Assembly (NCBI GenBank): GCA_002390705.1
Contig: DGQA01000012.1
Location: forward strand, 14,699 to 78,698
Length of the DNA: 64,000 bases
DNA from: Actinobacteria bacterium UBA4426
GTDB taxonomy: Bacteria > Actinomycetota > Actinomycetes > S36-B12
Direction: 5' to 3'
Of this stretch, positions 1-7,723 are shown piece by piece (position 1 is the stretch's first letter; each line of letters starts with the position of its first letter). The notes under the pieces are model-generated. The model was not told the origin of the DNA, searched no databases, and saw nothing but the letters and a program-made list of their open reading frames with translations. Position numbers and translations under genes: made by a program.

Positions 1-499
1 TCCAAATAACGTTGAAGATCATGAACAGAATCAGCCAAGCACCGGCAGTGTGCGAACCGAAGAATCGGGATGCGCGGCCATCTTTGCGAGGGTCATTTGT
101 TAAACGAATGAGTGCAAAAATTGCGATACCAACAAGGACAAGAATCGCGAAGAGGTCTTCCGCGAAACCAACGATCGCCCAAGTTCCGATGATCGGTACC
201 GCGAAGTCAGCGACGTAAAGGGCGCCGAAAGCTTCGATGATAGTGAGGCCCAGAACGAGGAACCCCCAGAATGCGAATACGTGGGCAATGCCGGGAACTA
301 TCCACTTCAGAAGTTTCTTTTGACCTAAGACTTCAGTTGCTTCCGCTTCTACTCGAATTGTGGGGTCGGTGAATCGGCCAACCGACTGTCTACCGGTACG
401 GGCAAGTGAAAACAGGAACAGGCCTCGTTTAGCCGCAAAGGCGATAAGTACTAGAGCAAGCACTGTGCCGACGAGTCCACGAATGAGCATCTGATCCAT
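1..499 (-). CDS. (Fe-S)-binding membrane reductase, N-terminal part (partial)
   Basis: The frame is open from an ATG at 499 to the window edge, so only the first 166 residues are visible. They form a membrane domain with hydrophobic helices near residues 4-22, 67-92, 99-125 and 150-165. The blocks VLGQKKLLKWIVPGIAHVFA and LTIIEAFGALY match the amino-terminal membrane part of actinobacterial heterodisulfide-reductase-like iron-sulfur proteins (the Mycobacterium Rv0338c family). In that family the cluster-binding cysteine motifs lie downstream, outside this window. An in-frame stop four codons upstream makes 499 the only plausible start. The family is thought to pass electrons at the membrane; the substrate is not known from the sequence. 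Confidence 0.8.
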   Translation of the reverse strand, partial: MDQMLIRGLVGTVLALVLIAFAAKRGLFLFSLARTGRQSVGRFTDPTIRVEAEATEVLGQKKLLKWIVPGIAHVFAFWGFLVLGLTIIEAFGALYVADFAVPIIGTWAIVGFAEDLFAILVLVGIAIFALIRLTNDPRKDGRASRFFGSHTAGAWLILFMIFNVIW

Positions 500-605
500 T
501 GGGTAAATCTACTCACATTATGGGAATGCCACTCATTACCCGCGGCTATTTGGAGGTAGGGCGGATTTGTCCATATGTGAAAAGCGGGGGCAGTACGATC
601 AGATA

Positions 606-1151
606 ATGGCGGCGAATCCGGATCGGGCTTCGTATTTCCCCGCAATTGAGAAGAAATACGAGCAGCCCATGACACATTGGTTTGATCAAATGAAGGAAAT
701 CTCAGATCGGAAATATCCCGAGCAGATCGCGTATCTTCGGGAGAATTACGGGTTTAGCCAAGCCCATGCGAATGCTTTGGTCCTGTATTCCCGTGGCTCC
801 ACCACTTCACGCAAATACGTGAGCGTGGATGACTACTTGAGGCAGTTTGACGATGTCAAGTGCGAAACCGTGCGCTCAATTTTTAAGGCTATGACGGGTA
901 AGTACAAGAAAATGGATGTTTTCATTGCGTGGAATCACCCATTCGCCCAGATCAGTGACCGGTACATCATGGGGGTCTCAGTGCACCAGAACCACATCCT
1001 GCTGGGACCCACGAGAACCGAAGTCCTTACCGAACTAGCATCAGATCTGTCTCCCTACGTTGTGAACAAAAAGACTTTCAAGGTGCCTGTCGATTGGAAA
1101 GTTGACACCAAACTGATGCGCAAAATGGTGGAGTTGACAATTAAGAGATGA
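606..1151 (+). CDS. DUF4287-domain protein
   Basis: A 181-residue soluble protein. Residues 5-60 look like a DUF4287 domain, ending in the typical pattern YGFSQAHANALV. The carboxy-terminal half, with HILLGPTRTEVL and a final KMVELTIKR, resembles the small YdhG/DUF1801 fold. I chose ATG 606 because homology starts directly after it; a TTG at 567 would add 13 poorly conserved residues. The reaction, if any, is unknown. It is transcribed alone, divergent from the Fe-S reductase gene and convergent with the response regulator. Confidence 0.6.
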   Translation: MAANPDRASYFPAIEKKYEQPMTHWFDQMKEISDRKYPEQIAYLRENYGFSQAHANALVLYSRGSTTSRKYVSVDDYLRQFDDVKCETVRSIFKAMTGKYKKMDVFIAWNHPFAQISDRYIMGVSVHQNHILLGPTRTEVLTELASDLSPYVVNKKTFKVPVDWKVDTKLMRKMVELTIKR

Positions 1152-1182
1152 TTATCCGGGGGTGACAGGTTGTCATGGACCG

Positions 1183-1830
1183 TTACTTGACAAAAATTTT
1201 CCCCTGCTGCCATGCTCTTACTGCCTTCGTTCGGGGATTGAAATCAGGATCATTTCCAAGGCCCAGCGCTGTGAAGGTTCGCTGGACCAAAGCCTCGGTC
1301 GAGCGGACAGAGGCGCCTCGTTTTTTGGCTATGGCGGCGTTTGTGTAGCCCTCGGCGATGAGGAAAAGAATTTCACCTTGTGCTTTGCTGATACACAGTT
1401 GTTCCCCTGTGTGTTTTTGTGGCACCGTCGACGGGGAGTGCGTGGTGATTGAGTCTTTGACTGCGGTGACAAGTTCGGAGATTGAACTGACTTGGCTTTT
1501 TATCAAGTAGGTGAGGCCGTCGGTGAGTTGGTGTCCGATGGGTAATGCCAGTAAAGGTGATAGGTGCGAGGTGAGAACGACTTTTCCGATCCAGGGGTGG
1601 TGCTCATCTAGGTGAGTGAGGAGGTCGGCACCGGTGGGAGCTCCATGACCAAAATTTAAGTCAGTCACTAATACGTTGGGTGAAAATGATTCGATTGTGG
1701 AGATTGCATCGGGCACCGTCGGTACCCCACTTACGGCAAAGTTGGCTGCGGCCAATGCCTCGGTCACGAGAGTGAGGGTGAAGGGGTCATTGTCTACTAC
1801 CAGCACGCGCACTTGGAATCCTTGCACCAT
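1183..1830 (-). CDS. Orphan two-component response regulator, LuxR/NarL type
   Basis: A 215-residue regulator. The receiver domain (residues 7-125) has the acidic pair D13/D15, phospho-acceptor D57 (VTDLNF), T87 in LTSH and K111 in LIKS. A LuxR-type helix-turn-helix follows at about 145-195, with the usual EGYTNAAIAKKRG pattern. A clear ribosome site AGGAG sits four to five bases before the ATG. No histidine kinase is nearby. The gene faces away from fliA across a 407-base region containing a perfect palindrome, so it may control fliA or itself; that link is inference. Confidence 0.85.
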   Translation of the reverse strand: MVQGFQVRVLVVDNDPFTLTLVTEALAAANFAVSGVPTVPDAISTIESFSPNVLVTDLNFGHGAPTGADLLTHLDEHHPWIGKVVLTSHLSPLLALPIGHQLTDGLTYLIKSQVSSISELVTAVKDSITTHSPSTVPQKHTGEQLCISKAQGEILFLIAEGYTNAAIAKKRGASVRSTEALVQRTFTALGLGNDPDFNPRTKAVRAWQQGKIFVK

Positions 1831-1892
1831 AATTCTCCTAAATTCGGTTTTTCAATTGTGCGGTTTTAGGTTTGTGCACGCGCGAGCGTGTA

Positions 1893-1906
1893 GGTCACAT
1901 GTGACC
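1893..1906. promoter_or_regulatory. 14-base perfect palindrome, candidate operator
   Basis: GGTCACATGTGACC equals its own reverse complement. It lies 63 bases upstream of the response regulator start and about 330 bases upstream of fliA. A dimeric regulator is the natural ligand, but the half-site order differs from the Crp/FNR consensus and the protein cannot be named. Confidence 0.45.
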
Positions 1907-2203
1907 AATGTCTCCACTTTCCGGGATGAAATGATCACGGTATGGCGGCCGGATGAAGTTTTCGGTAGGCCCCCGCTTGCAGTTCCTTAGGACATTTTTT
2001 CTGGGCCCCTCGAAAAAGACTCAATTATGTAGTAAAAACCGATTGTATTATCTAGAATTTCTATTTGCCATATTGACATGCTACCGATGGGGGCCGTTAG
2101 GTTTGGTGCTAGCAGTAATTAGGGTCGAAAAGGATTTCGATTAAACTGTTGAGTGGCCGCCACTTGGTGGCTACGGGCATGGAAGCTCATTTAATTTTCG
2201 CTT

Positions 2204-2219
2204 CAGTACTTCGGTGCTG
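2204..2219 (+). promoter_or_regulatory. UUCG-capped hairpin in the fliA leader
   Basis: CAGTAC (2204-2209) pairs with GTGCTG (2214-2219), with one G-U pair, around a TTCG tetraloop closed by C-G, a very stable loop type. It ends about seven bases before the fliA ribosome site AAAGGAG. With no T-run after it, it looks like a leader or mRNA-stability element rather than a terminator. Confidence 0.5.
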
Positions 2220-2237
2220 GGGTCTAAAGGAGCCGAA

Positions 2238-3146
2238 ATGCAAAACTCAACTTCCTCAGGAGGAAAGCAGACTCTCTCGTCGGAGAAGCAGTTGCTGGTG
2301 ACCAGCAATCTTGCTCTCGTAGGGTATGTAGTCAGCGGCCTCGCCATGAAACTTCCCACGCATATTGATCGAGACGAATTAAGGTCGGCGGGGCTTGAAG
2401 GCCTCGTGCAAGCGGCTCATTCTTTCGCTGAGGACCGTGGGGTGCCGTTTCGCCACTTCGCAGCCCTTCGGATTAGAGGCGCAATCATGGACGATCTTCG
2501 ACGAAATGATTGGGCGTCCCGCTCCGTTCGCCAGGCCGGTCGTGTGCGCGAGCAAGCTGTGGACCACCTGATTGCAACTTTGGGTTCCGCCCCAAAAAAG
2601 GCAGAAATCGCCGAATATATGGGTGTGAGCATCGAGGAGCTCTGCAGCTTGGAGGCGTCCCTCTCCCGTGGCAGCGTGCTTTCCCTCGATGCGGACGCTG
2701 CGTCTGGGGGCTTCTCCTCAAAGGAAGTCGTGGATTCGGAGTCCGGCGGTCCTGAAGAACATATCTTGGAAAGCGAGTTCCAGACGTATCTGAGGGCGGC
2801 GGTTACAGCGCTTCCCGACCGTCTCGGTGTCGTCATCACGCGCTACTTTCTTCAGGGCCACGCCATGGCAGATATTGCTGAGGACCTTGGGGTGACCGAG
2901 TCCAGAGTGTCCCAGTTGCGCGCTGAGGCGCTTGTGCTGTTGCGCGACGGCATGAATACGCATCTTGCTCCCGAAGAGGTCCCGGTGTCAACGAGGCCTG
3001 GTGGGGCTGTGGACCGACGAAGGTCCGCCTACTTCGCGGCCGTTGCCGAAAACCAGTTGATGGGCTTGGATCAACGGCTGACCGAAGAAAAGAAAGCGGC
3101 TGCCGAGCGACCACTTCAACCAAGTACGGCCGGAATGGCCTCATGA
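2238..3146 (+). CDS. fliA: RNA polymerase sigma factor FliA (sigma-28)
   Basis: A 302-residue sigma-70-family protein of the FliA/WhiG group. Region 2 (about residues 15-85) includes DELRSAGLEGLVQAAHSF and RIRGAIMDDLRRNDW. Region 3 follows at about 90-140, and region 4 at about 190-245 with the recognition helix VTESRVSQLRAEAL. The extra 55 residues at the end are unusual and low in predicted structure. ATG 2238 is preceded by AAAGGAG with ideal spacing; the longer reading from 2214 lacks this. It opens the flagellar cluster and matches the six sigma-28-like promoters found downstream. No anti-sigma FlgM was recognised. Confidence 0.93.
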   Translation: MQNSTSSGGKQTLSSEKQLLVTSNLALVGYVVSGLAMKLPTHIDRDELRSAGLEGLVQAAHSFAEDRGVPFRHFAALRIRGAIMDDLRRNDWASRSVRQAGRVREQAVDHLIATLGSAPKKAEIAEYMGVSIEELCSLEASLSRGSVLSLDADAASGGFSSKEVVDSESGGPEEHILESEFQTYLRAAVTALPDRLGVVITRYFLQGHAMADIAEDLGVTESRVSQLRAEALVLLRDGMNTHLAPEEVPVSTRPGGAVDRRRSAYFAAVAENQLMGLDQRLTEEKKAAAERPLQPSTAGMAS

Positions 3147-3179
3147 ACACTGTTAGTATCCACGTAAGAGAGGTATGTC

Positions 3180-3953
3180 ATGTCATTTGAAATTGCCGCA
3201 ATCGGTGCAAACGGGGTAAACACCCGGCCGGATATTGCCCTGTTGCAAGCCAATGCCACAAATGCGCTGGCAAAGATCTCGGGAGAGGTGAAGGCAGCCC
3301 AGGCAGCCCCGGTTGCCCCGACTAACCCGCCAGTGGGTCTGGTTTCTTCGTTGGCTGCCACTCAAACCGCAATTACGAGCACTCAAAACGCCGTAAATGT
3401 CCTGCAGACGGCGGACTCGGCGTACACCAATGGAGTCGCCCTTGCCCAGCAAGGCGTGGCTTTAGCTACAGATCGGCTGGCTGCAAGCGGTGACTCAGCG
3501 GCGGCCATTGACAGCCAGCTTTTGGCTGTTCAAGCCGGAATCGACTCTATTGGTGCCAACACCACGTTTGGCGGGGTTCCAGTTCTCGGAAATTCGGTGA
3601 CTGCCGCGGTGGGCTCTAACGGCGCCAGCATCACGGTGACCCCTGCTTCCATTGGACCGGTCAACTCCGGGACCCCGGTCCAGCCTGGCAGCATTGCCGA
3701 GTTCCAAGCGGCCGCCGTAGCCATCACTAATTCTCAGTCGGTAAATGCGGGGAATCTGAACTCGATGCAAAACTCGCTTCAGGTTCTCGAGTCCACTGTG
3801 GTCAATCAGCAAGCGGCGATCGGTCAGGCTCTTGATGTGGGTGTTGTGAAAGAGATGATGAACCTGACTTCGGCCAGTATCGGTGCAGACCCTGCCGCCG
3901 CCCTGCAAGCTCAGGCCATGCAAATGTCTGATGCGGTGTTTAAACTCCTGTAA
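3180..3953 (+). CDS. Atypical flagellin-like protein
   Basis: A 257-residue relative of the two flagellins further on. The last 35 residues (MMNLTSASIG...AQAMQMSDAVFKLL) match the flagellin D0 helix closely, and the central part keeps LQTADSAY and NTTFGGVPVLG. The amino-terminal 60 residues instead replace the canonical NVAALN...LARISSGL helix with an Ala/Pro-rich stretch. AGAGAGG precedes the ATG. It lies between fliA and the cap gene fliD. It may be a minor filament, junction or secreted flagellin-like protein; the role is unproven. Confidence 0.75.
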   Translation: MSFEIAAIGANGVNTRPDIALLQANATNALAKISGEVKAAQAAPVAPTNPPVGLVSSLAATQTAITSTQNAVNVLQTADSAYTNGVALAQQGVALATDRLAASGDSAAAIDSQLLAVQAGIDSIGANTTFGGVPVLGNSVTAAVGSNGASITVTPASIGPVNSGTPVQPGSIAEFQAAAVAITNSQSVNAGNLNSMQNSLQVLESTVVNQQAAIGQALDVGVVKEMMNLTSASIGADPAAALQAQAMQMSDAVFKLL

Positions 3954-3991
3954 ATCCGATTATCAAATCGCCTGCTAAAACGCTAAGCGGT

Positions 3992-3999
3992 GCCGATAA
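3992..3999 (+). promoter_or_regulatory. Sigma-28-like -10 element before fliD (weak)
   Basis: GCCGATAA is a perfect sigma-28 -10 box, but the octamer 11 bases upstream (TGCTAAAA) does not resemble the -35 of the six good promoters. The box is also so close to the ribosome site (4008-4013) that the leader would be very short. Listed as a possible site only. Confidence 0.3.
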
Positions 4000-4017
4000 G
4001 ATGAATGGAGGTGTGTT

Positions 4018-5079
4018 GTGGTCGCCATAACGTCAATGAACTTGATCGATGTACAAGCCATCGTGTCTAACATCATGGCTGTTGAGTCTTTGCGGGGCGA
4101 CCGACTCGCGGCGCAAAAGTCCACTCAAAGTGCGCAAATAGTTGCTTTACAAGAGCTCAACACCAGTATGGCGGCGGTAGGGACGGCCGCTCAAGCCATT
4201 ACCAGTGCGGCGAGATGGGTCCCACCTACCACCGCGGTCGCTTTTTCTGACTCTGGCGACGCTGGCAAAGTGTCGGCGTATTCGAGCGCGGGGGCTGTTT
4301 CAGGGGCTTCCCCGTACCCATTCTCCGTCACTTCGATTGTGGGTGGCGGGTCTACAACCGCGACTATCTCGTACACCAAAAATAGTGCGACAGTGACGCA
4401 AACATCAAGCTCGAACACGTTTTCAGGACTGGCAGACTTCCCAGGATTGACGATCACGGTGTCGGGGGTGACTGCAGGGACGGCCACTGTAACTCCCAGC
4501 GCGACTACTTCATCGACTTCGACCGTAATGACAACTGCCGCCCAGAACCTGGTGACGGCTTTGAACACCACGCTTAATTTAATCAAAGTGCAGACCGCGG
4601 CAGATGGGGTTTTGGAAACGAGCTACACCACTAAGGAGGTGTCGCAAAACCTGCTCACCACCGCATTTGACTCAAACACGCTTGCCTCTTTGGCAGATAC
4701 CGGGATTAATTTGACCAGGTATGGATCATTTACCTTTGACTCATCTGTTTTGAGCACGGCTTATGACAACAGAGCATCAACTCCTGCTTCTCTGGACACT
4801 ATTGGGCAGGTTGCGGCCTTTGCGGCCCGTGTTGACGCGGTTGCGACAGCGGCAACATCTATCACGGGCTCGTTGTCCCGCGAGGTTTCTTCTGGCCAAT
4901 CCCGTGTATCTGATTTGACCCAACAGATCCTCGACATGAACACTGCTCTCACGCAGCGTGAGAATTCACTCACCGTGTTTTACTCAGAACTCAACGCTAA
5001 AATTTCGTCACTCCAATCCCAACAAAGCTACTTGCAGACTTCACTAGATGTTTTCGTTAAAGCACTGACCAAAAGTTGA
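4018..5079 (+). CDS. fliD: Flagellar hook-associated protein 2 (filament cap)
   Basis: A 353-residue FliD, short for the family. It has the amino-terminal coiled D0/D1 segment (IDVQAIVSNIMAVESLRGDR...QKSTQSAQIVALQELN), a Ser/Thr-rich variable centre, and a carboxy-terminal helix with NSLTVFYSELNAKISSLQSQQSYLQ. FliD caps the growing filament and folds flagellin outside the cell. The GTG start has GGAGGTG four bases upstream. It is followed six bases later by fliS. Confidence 0.9.
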   Translation: MVAITSMNLIDVQAIVSNIMAVESLRGDRLAAQKSTQSAQIVALQELNTSMAAVGTAAQAITSAARWVPPTTAVAFSDSGDAGKVSAYSSAGAVSGASPYPFSVTSIVGGGSTTATISYTKNSATVTQTSSSNTFSGLADFPGLTITVSGVTAGTATVTPSATTSSTSTVMTTAAQNLVTALNTTLNLIKVQTAADGVLETSYTTKEVSQNLLTTAFDSNTLASLADTGINLTRYGSFTFDSSVLSTAYDNRASTPASLDTIGQVAAFAARVDAVATAATSITGSLSREVSSGQSRVSDLTQQILDMNTALTQRENSLTVFYSELNAKISSLQSQQSYLQTSLDVFVKALTKS

Positions 5080-5084
5080 TCTGA

Positions 5085-5498
5085 ATGCAAAAAAATCCGT
5101 ATCAGGCCGCCGCCAACTACCGTGACCATGCCGTAACGACCGCATCACCTGCACGAATTGTGGTCTTAGCTTTTGAACGGCTCACCCTTGACCTCGAGCG
5201 AGCATTGGTGGCCCTTGAAAATGGTGAACACCCCCACACTCATCTAATTCATGCTCAAGAACTGTTGATGGCCTTGCTCTCTGGTGTAGATACCAATGCA
5301 TGGGAGCACGCTCACCGCCTCAGCACGATCTACCTCTCCGTTCACCAAAGTCTGATCACCGCGAATATTGAAAAGAACCCAGCCTTAATCAAAGACAGCT
5401 TGGTCATCATTGTGGGGCTTAAAGATGCATGGACCCAGGCCGAAAGGCAGGCCGGTGAACTTTCATCTGCCCGGCCGGTTCGAGTCGTTGATGCCTGA
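5085..5498 (+). CDS. fliS: Flagellin export chaperone FliS
   Basis: A 137-residue helical protein opening with NPYQAAANYRDHAVTTASP and RIVVLAFERLTLDLERA, which match the FliS family. FliS binds the carboxy-terminal helix of flagellin in the cytoplasm and keeps it export-ready. Its place after fliD and before the flagellins is the usual one. The next frame starts inside its last codons. Confidence 0.92.
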   Translation: MQKNPYQAAANYRDHAVTTASPARIVVLAFERLTLDLERALVALENGEHPHTHLIHAQELLMALLSGVDTNAWEHAHRLSTIYLSVHQSLITANIEKNPALIKDSLVIIVGLKDAWTQAERQAGELSSARPVRVVDA

Positions 5499-5805
5499 TC
5501 GCGCGCAAGTTATTGCGGAGTGGGAATGCGCCCTGGACCGAATCGAGTTAGATCTTCAACTTGCTCTTTCAGCAGCGCACGATCCGTTGGCCGGTCCGCT
5601 AGAAATCTGGGACCCACCGGCTGATTTACCCCCCATGCCAGCTGAAGTGGCGGACAGAGTGCGGCGTCTACTTGAACAGCAAGGGGAACTGCTACTGCAA
5701 CTGGAGTCGAGCCGACGAAAAATTAGGCGACACCTCCAGTACCTTGACGCGAACGCCGCAAAAGGGATGACCAGCGGCCCACTATTTATTGACACTCAGT
5801 CATAG
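5491..5805 (+). CDS. FliT-like flagellar chaperone (putative)
   Basis: A 104-residue acidic, helical protein starting at ATG 5491, overlapping the fliS end by eight bases. It has an amino-terminal helix (VIAEWECALDRIELDLQLAL), a proline-rich linker and a second long helix (ADRVRRLLEQQGELLLQLES). Size, helical make-up and position behind fliS fit the FliT chaperone of FliD, but sequence similarity alone is weak. A longer reading from 5410 overlaps fliS heavily and is unlikely. Confidence 0.55.
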   Translation: MPDRAQVIAEWECALDRIELDLQLALSAAHDPLAGPLEIWDPPADLPPMPAEVADRVRRLLEQQGELLLQLESSRRKIRRHLQYLDANAAKGMTSGPLFIDTQS

Positions 5806-5872
5806 ATTCACCTAACTTTATAGATTTTTCGCGAAATCCCTTAATTGCCAACGGAAATGACCGTTACTTCCC

Positions 5873-5917
5873 CTGAGTTCCAAGGACGGACCTCAGTTAA
5901 TGAGTCTTCAAGGAGGA
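5873..5917 (+). promoter_or_regulatory. CsrA-type leader of flagellin gene fliC
   Basis: CTGAG (5873-5877) pairs with CTCAG (5892-5896). After one mismatch, TCC (5879-5881) pairs with GGA (5888-5890), leaving the hexaloop AAGGAC with a GGA at its tip. A second CAAGGA (5909-5914) runs into the Shine-Dalgarno AAGGAGGA before ATG 5923. A loop-displayed GGA plus a second one on the ribosome site, 28 bases apart, is the arrangement by which CsrA blocks translation. csrA and its antagonist fliW are in the same cluster. Confidence 0.6.
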
Positions 5918-5922
5918 AGATC

Positions 5923-6669
5923 ATGGCGTTTCAAGTTAATTCCAATGTCGCAGCATTAAACGTATACAACAATCTTGGGGTGCATCAGACGAAGGCCGCT
6001 GATTCACTTGCCCGGATTTCTAGTGGTCTCAAGTCTGCGGGTGCTGGTGATGTATCCAGTGCGGGAACCGCCGCTGTGATCACGCAGAACCGGCAGGCCA
6101 CCATGAGCAACATCAGCCTGGTGCAAAATGCGATCAACCAGCTTCAGGTCGCTGATGCGGTCTACGGTGAAGCGATGGCTCTGGTCTCACAAGGAATTGC
6201 GGTAGCAGCAACAGCGGGCAATGCTGGTGCTGACACGTCGGCCGTTACCGCTCAACTCGTGGCCATAACTGCGGCTGTGGCTTCGCTGAGCACCAACGTC
6301 CAATACAACGGATCCCGCGCACTTGTCACCGCCGCCGCACCGAACATTGGTGTTGGCGCCTTGACCGTCACACCAGCTACTGTTGCTGCCGTTGCTACTG
6401 ACAACACTGCCGGTTACGTGGCTGCTGCGGCCGCGATTGCGGACCTGCGGGCCACAAATGGTGGCAACATTGCGGCGCTGCAGAATGCTCTGCAGGCACT
6501 CAATGCCGTGTCAGCAAATGAGTTGGCCGGTCTCGGTCAAGTCCAGGACACCGATATTGCTACTGAAATGATGAGCTTGACTTCAGCAAACATCATGACC
6601 GAAGCTGCAACAGCGATGCTCGCCCAGGCAATGCAAATGCCCAACAGCGTGCTTAAGCTGCTCCAGTAA
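5923..6669 (+). CDS. fliC: Flagellin (major candidate)
   Basis: A 248-residue short flagellin made almost only of the conserved D0/D1 core. The amino-terminal part has NSNVAALNVYNNLG and SLARISSGLKSAGAGD. The carboxy-terminal part has EMMSLTSANI and LAQAMQMPNSVLKLLQ, the polymerising helix and FliS-binding end. The very strong ribosome site AAGGAGGA fixes the start at 5923. It is followed by a strong terminator, so it is probably a single-gene mRNA with a CsrA-type leader. No good sigma-28 promoter was found directly upstream. Confidence 0.95.
   Translation: MAFQVNSNVAALNVYNNLGVHQTKAADSLARISSGLKSAGAGDVSSAGTAAVITQNRQATMSNISLVQNAINQLQVADAVYGEAMALVSQGIAVAATAGNAGADTSAVTAQLVAITAAVASLSTNVQYNGSRALVTAAAPNIGVGALTVTPATVAAVATDNTAGYVAAAAAIADLRATNGGNIAALQNALQALNAVSANELAGLGQVQDTDIATEMMSLTSANIMTEAATAMLAQAMQMPNSVLKLLQ
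5965..6033 (+). repeat. Near-identical coding block shared by the two flagellins (copy 1)
   Basis: These 69 bases differ from 6997-7065 at only three positions, two of them silent, while flanking codons diverge. A second shared block is 6541-6593 versus 7573-7625. This suggests recent duplication or gene conversion. Confidence 0.85.
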
Positions 6670-6688
6670 CCTCAGCAGTTCCATTGGC

Positions 6689-6733
6689 CGGTGGCCACAG
6701 CGCAAATTGTGCGCTGTGGCCACCGTTTTGTTT
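6689..6733 (+). terminator. Strong rho-independent terminator after fliC
   Basis: A 16-base perfect stem (6689-6704 with 6710-6725; arm CGGTGGCCACAGCGCA) around a five-base loop is followed at once by TTTTGTTT. It isolates fliC from the next flagellin. Confidence 0.93.
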
Positions 6734-6826
6734 CTTGGAAGACGGCACAACTCTTAATGAGGCGCTGACTTCATCGAGAGCTGTGCCTGATTGAGCATAA
6801 ATATCGTTTTTCCCCTTTCTTTTCCC

Positions 6827-6853
6827 TCAAGTAGAGCTGAAGATTGCCGAGAC
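6827..6853 (+). promoter_or_regulatory. Sigma-28-like promoter of second flagellin
   Basis: TCAAGTAG (6827-6834), 11 bases, GCCGAGAC (6846-6853). It matches 5/8 and 6/8 of the TAAAGTTT-N11-GCCGATAA consensus. It lies after the fliC terminator and about 100 bases before the start at 6955. Confidence 0.65.
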
Positions 6854-6954
6854 GCCCGAGAAGTTGTAATATTGGGTTCCTATTTGCGGTAGAGACCGTG
6901 TGTCAGCCCACGCAAGGGCTACTTGCACGAAAGTTTCACGAATGAGGGGGAGTT

Positions 6955-7701
6955 GTGCCTTTTCAAATTGGTGCCAATTACCCAGCACTAAATGTCTACA
7001 ACAATCTTGGGGTGCACCAGGCGAAGGCCGCTGATTCACTTGCCCGGATTTCTAGTGGCCTCAAGGCTGCTGGCGGTGGTGATGTCGCCAGTGCGGGAGC
7101 CGCCACCACTTTGAGTGCCAGTATGGCGGCTACCCAAAGCAACATCGGCCTGGTCCAAGCCGCAATCAACACGCTACAGACTGCCGACAGTGCCTACGGT
7201 GAAATGATCGCTCTTGGCAACACAGGGTTGGCACTGGCCAATACACTCGGTGACGCCGGAGTTGACACTTCGGCGATTACCGCCCAATTGGTCACGCTGA
7301 CAGCGGGGATCGCTTCGATCAACACAAATACGCAGTTCAATGGGGTAGCTGTATTGGGCACCGCCCTATCCCCCAAAGTGGGTGTCGGTTCCACGACGGT
7401 CACACCGGCTGCTGCAACACCTCCGTCCGCCAACACTAGCTCCGCTTACACCACCTTTTTGAATGGCACGTTGGATCTTCGGTCAACGAATGCAGGCAAC
7501 CTTGCTTCGTTGCAGAACACTCTGCAGGTACTCAACTCAGTTGCCGCGACTGAGTTGGTCGGTATCGGTGAAGTCCAGGACACCGATATTGCTACAGAGA
7601 TGATGAACTTGACCTCAGCAAACATTTTGACCGCGGCGGCTACAGCGATGCTTGCCCAAGCAATGCAAATGCCCAGCAGTGTACTCACGCTGCTGAGGTA
7701 G
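6955..7701 (+). CDS. Flagellin, second copy
   Basis: A 248-residue flagellin of the same length as fliC and very similar at both ends (NVYNNLGVHQAKAADSLARI; AQAMQMPSSVLTLLR), with a different centre. The first residues are altered: PFQIGANYPALN instead of AFQVNSNVAALN. The start is GTG 6955, behind GAGGGGGA. Unlike fliC it has its own sigma-28-like promoter and no GGA hairpin in the leader, so the two copies are probably regulated differently. It ends at a terminator (7724-7747). Confidence 0.93.
   Translation: MPFQIGANYPALNVYNNLGVHQAKAADSLARISSGLKAAGGGDVASAGAATTLSASMAATQSNIGLVQAAINTLQTADSAYGEMIALGNTGLALANTLGDAGVDTSAITAQLVTLTAGIASINTNTQFNGVAVLGTALSPKVGVGSTTVTPAAATPPSANTSSAYTTFLNGTLDLRSTNAGNLASLQNTLQVLNSVAATELVGIGEVQDTDIATEMMNLTSANILTAAATAMLAQAMQMPSSVLTLLR
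6997..7065 (+). repeat. Near-identical coding block shared by the two flagellins (copy 2)
   Basis: Partner of 5965-6033; see that entry. Three mismatches in 69 bases. Confidence 0.85.
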
Positions 7702-7723
7702 TGGGTCGGCTCTGAGCAAAGAC

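Larger units (their letters stand above)
1831..2237. other. Divergent control region between response regulator and fliA
   Basis: No gene is seen in these 407 bases. They contain a perfect 14-base palindrome (1893-1906), a shorter inverted repeat CACGC/GCGTG at about 1878-1891, a possible vegetative -35 TTGACA at 2073-2078 with only a weak -10 17 bases later, and a stable hairpin just ahead of the fliA ribosome site. A weak sigma-28-like arrangement near 2021-2045 has the wrong spacing. Confidence 0.5.

Noticed and set aside
3128..3140. GGCC-GGAAT-GGCC hairpin as a CsrA site for the flagellin-like gene
   Set aside because: It lies in the end of fliA, about 40 bases before the start and far from the ribosome site; a short stem in coding sequence is likely chance.
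3992..3999. Perfect GCCGATAA as a full sigma-28 promoter for fliD
   Set aside because: No acceptable -35 at the 11-base spacing and almost no leader; kept only as a low-confidence element.
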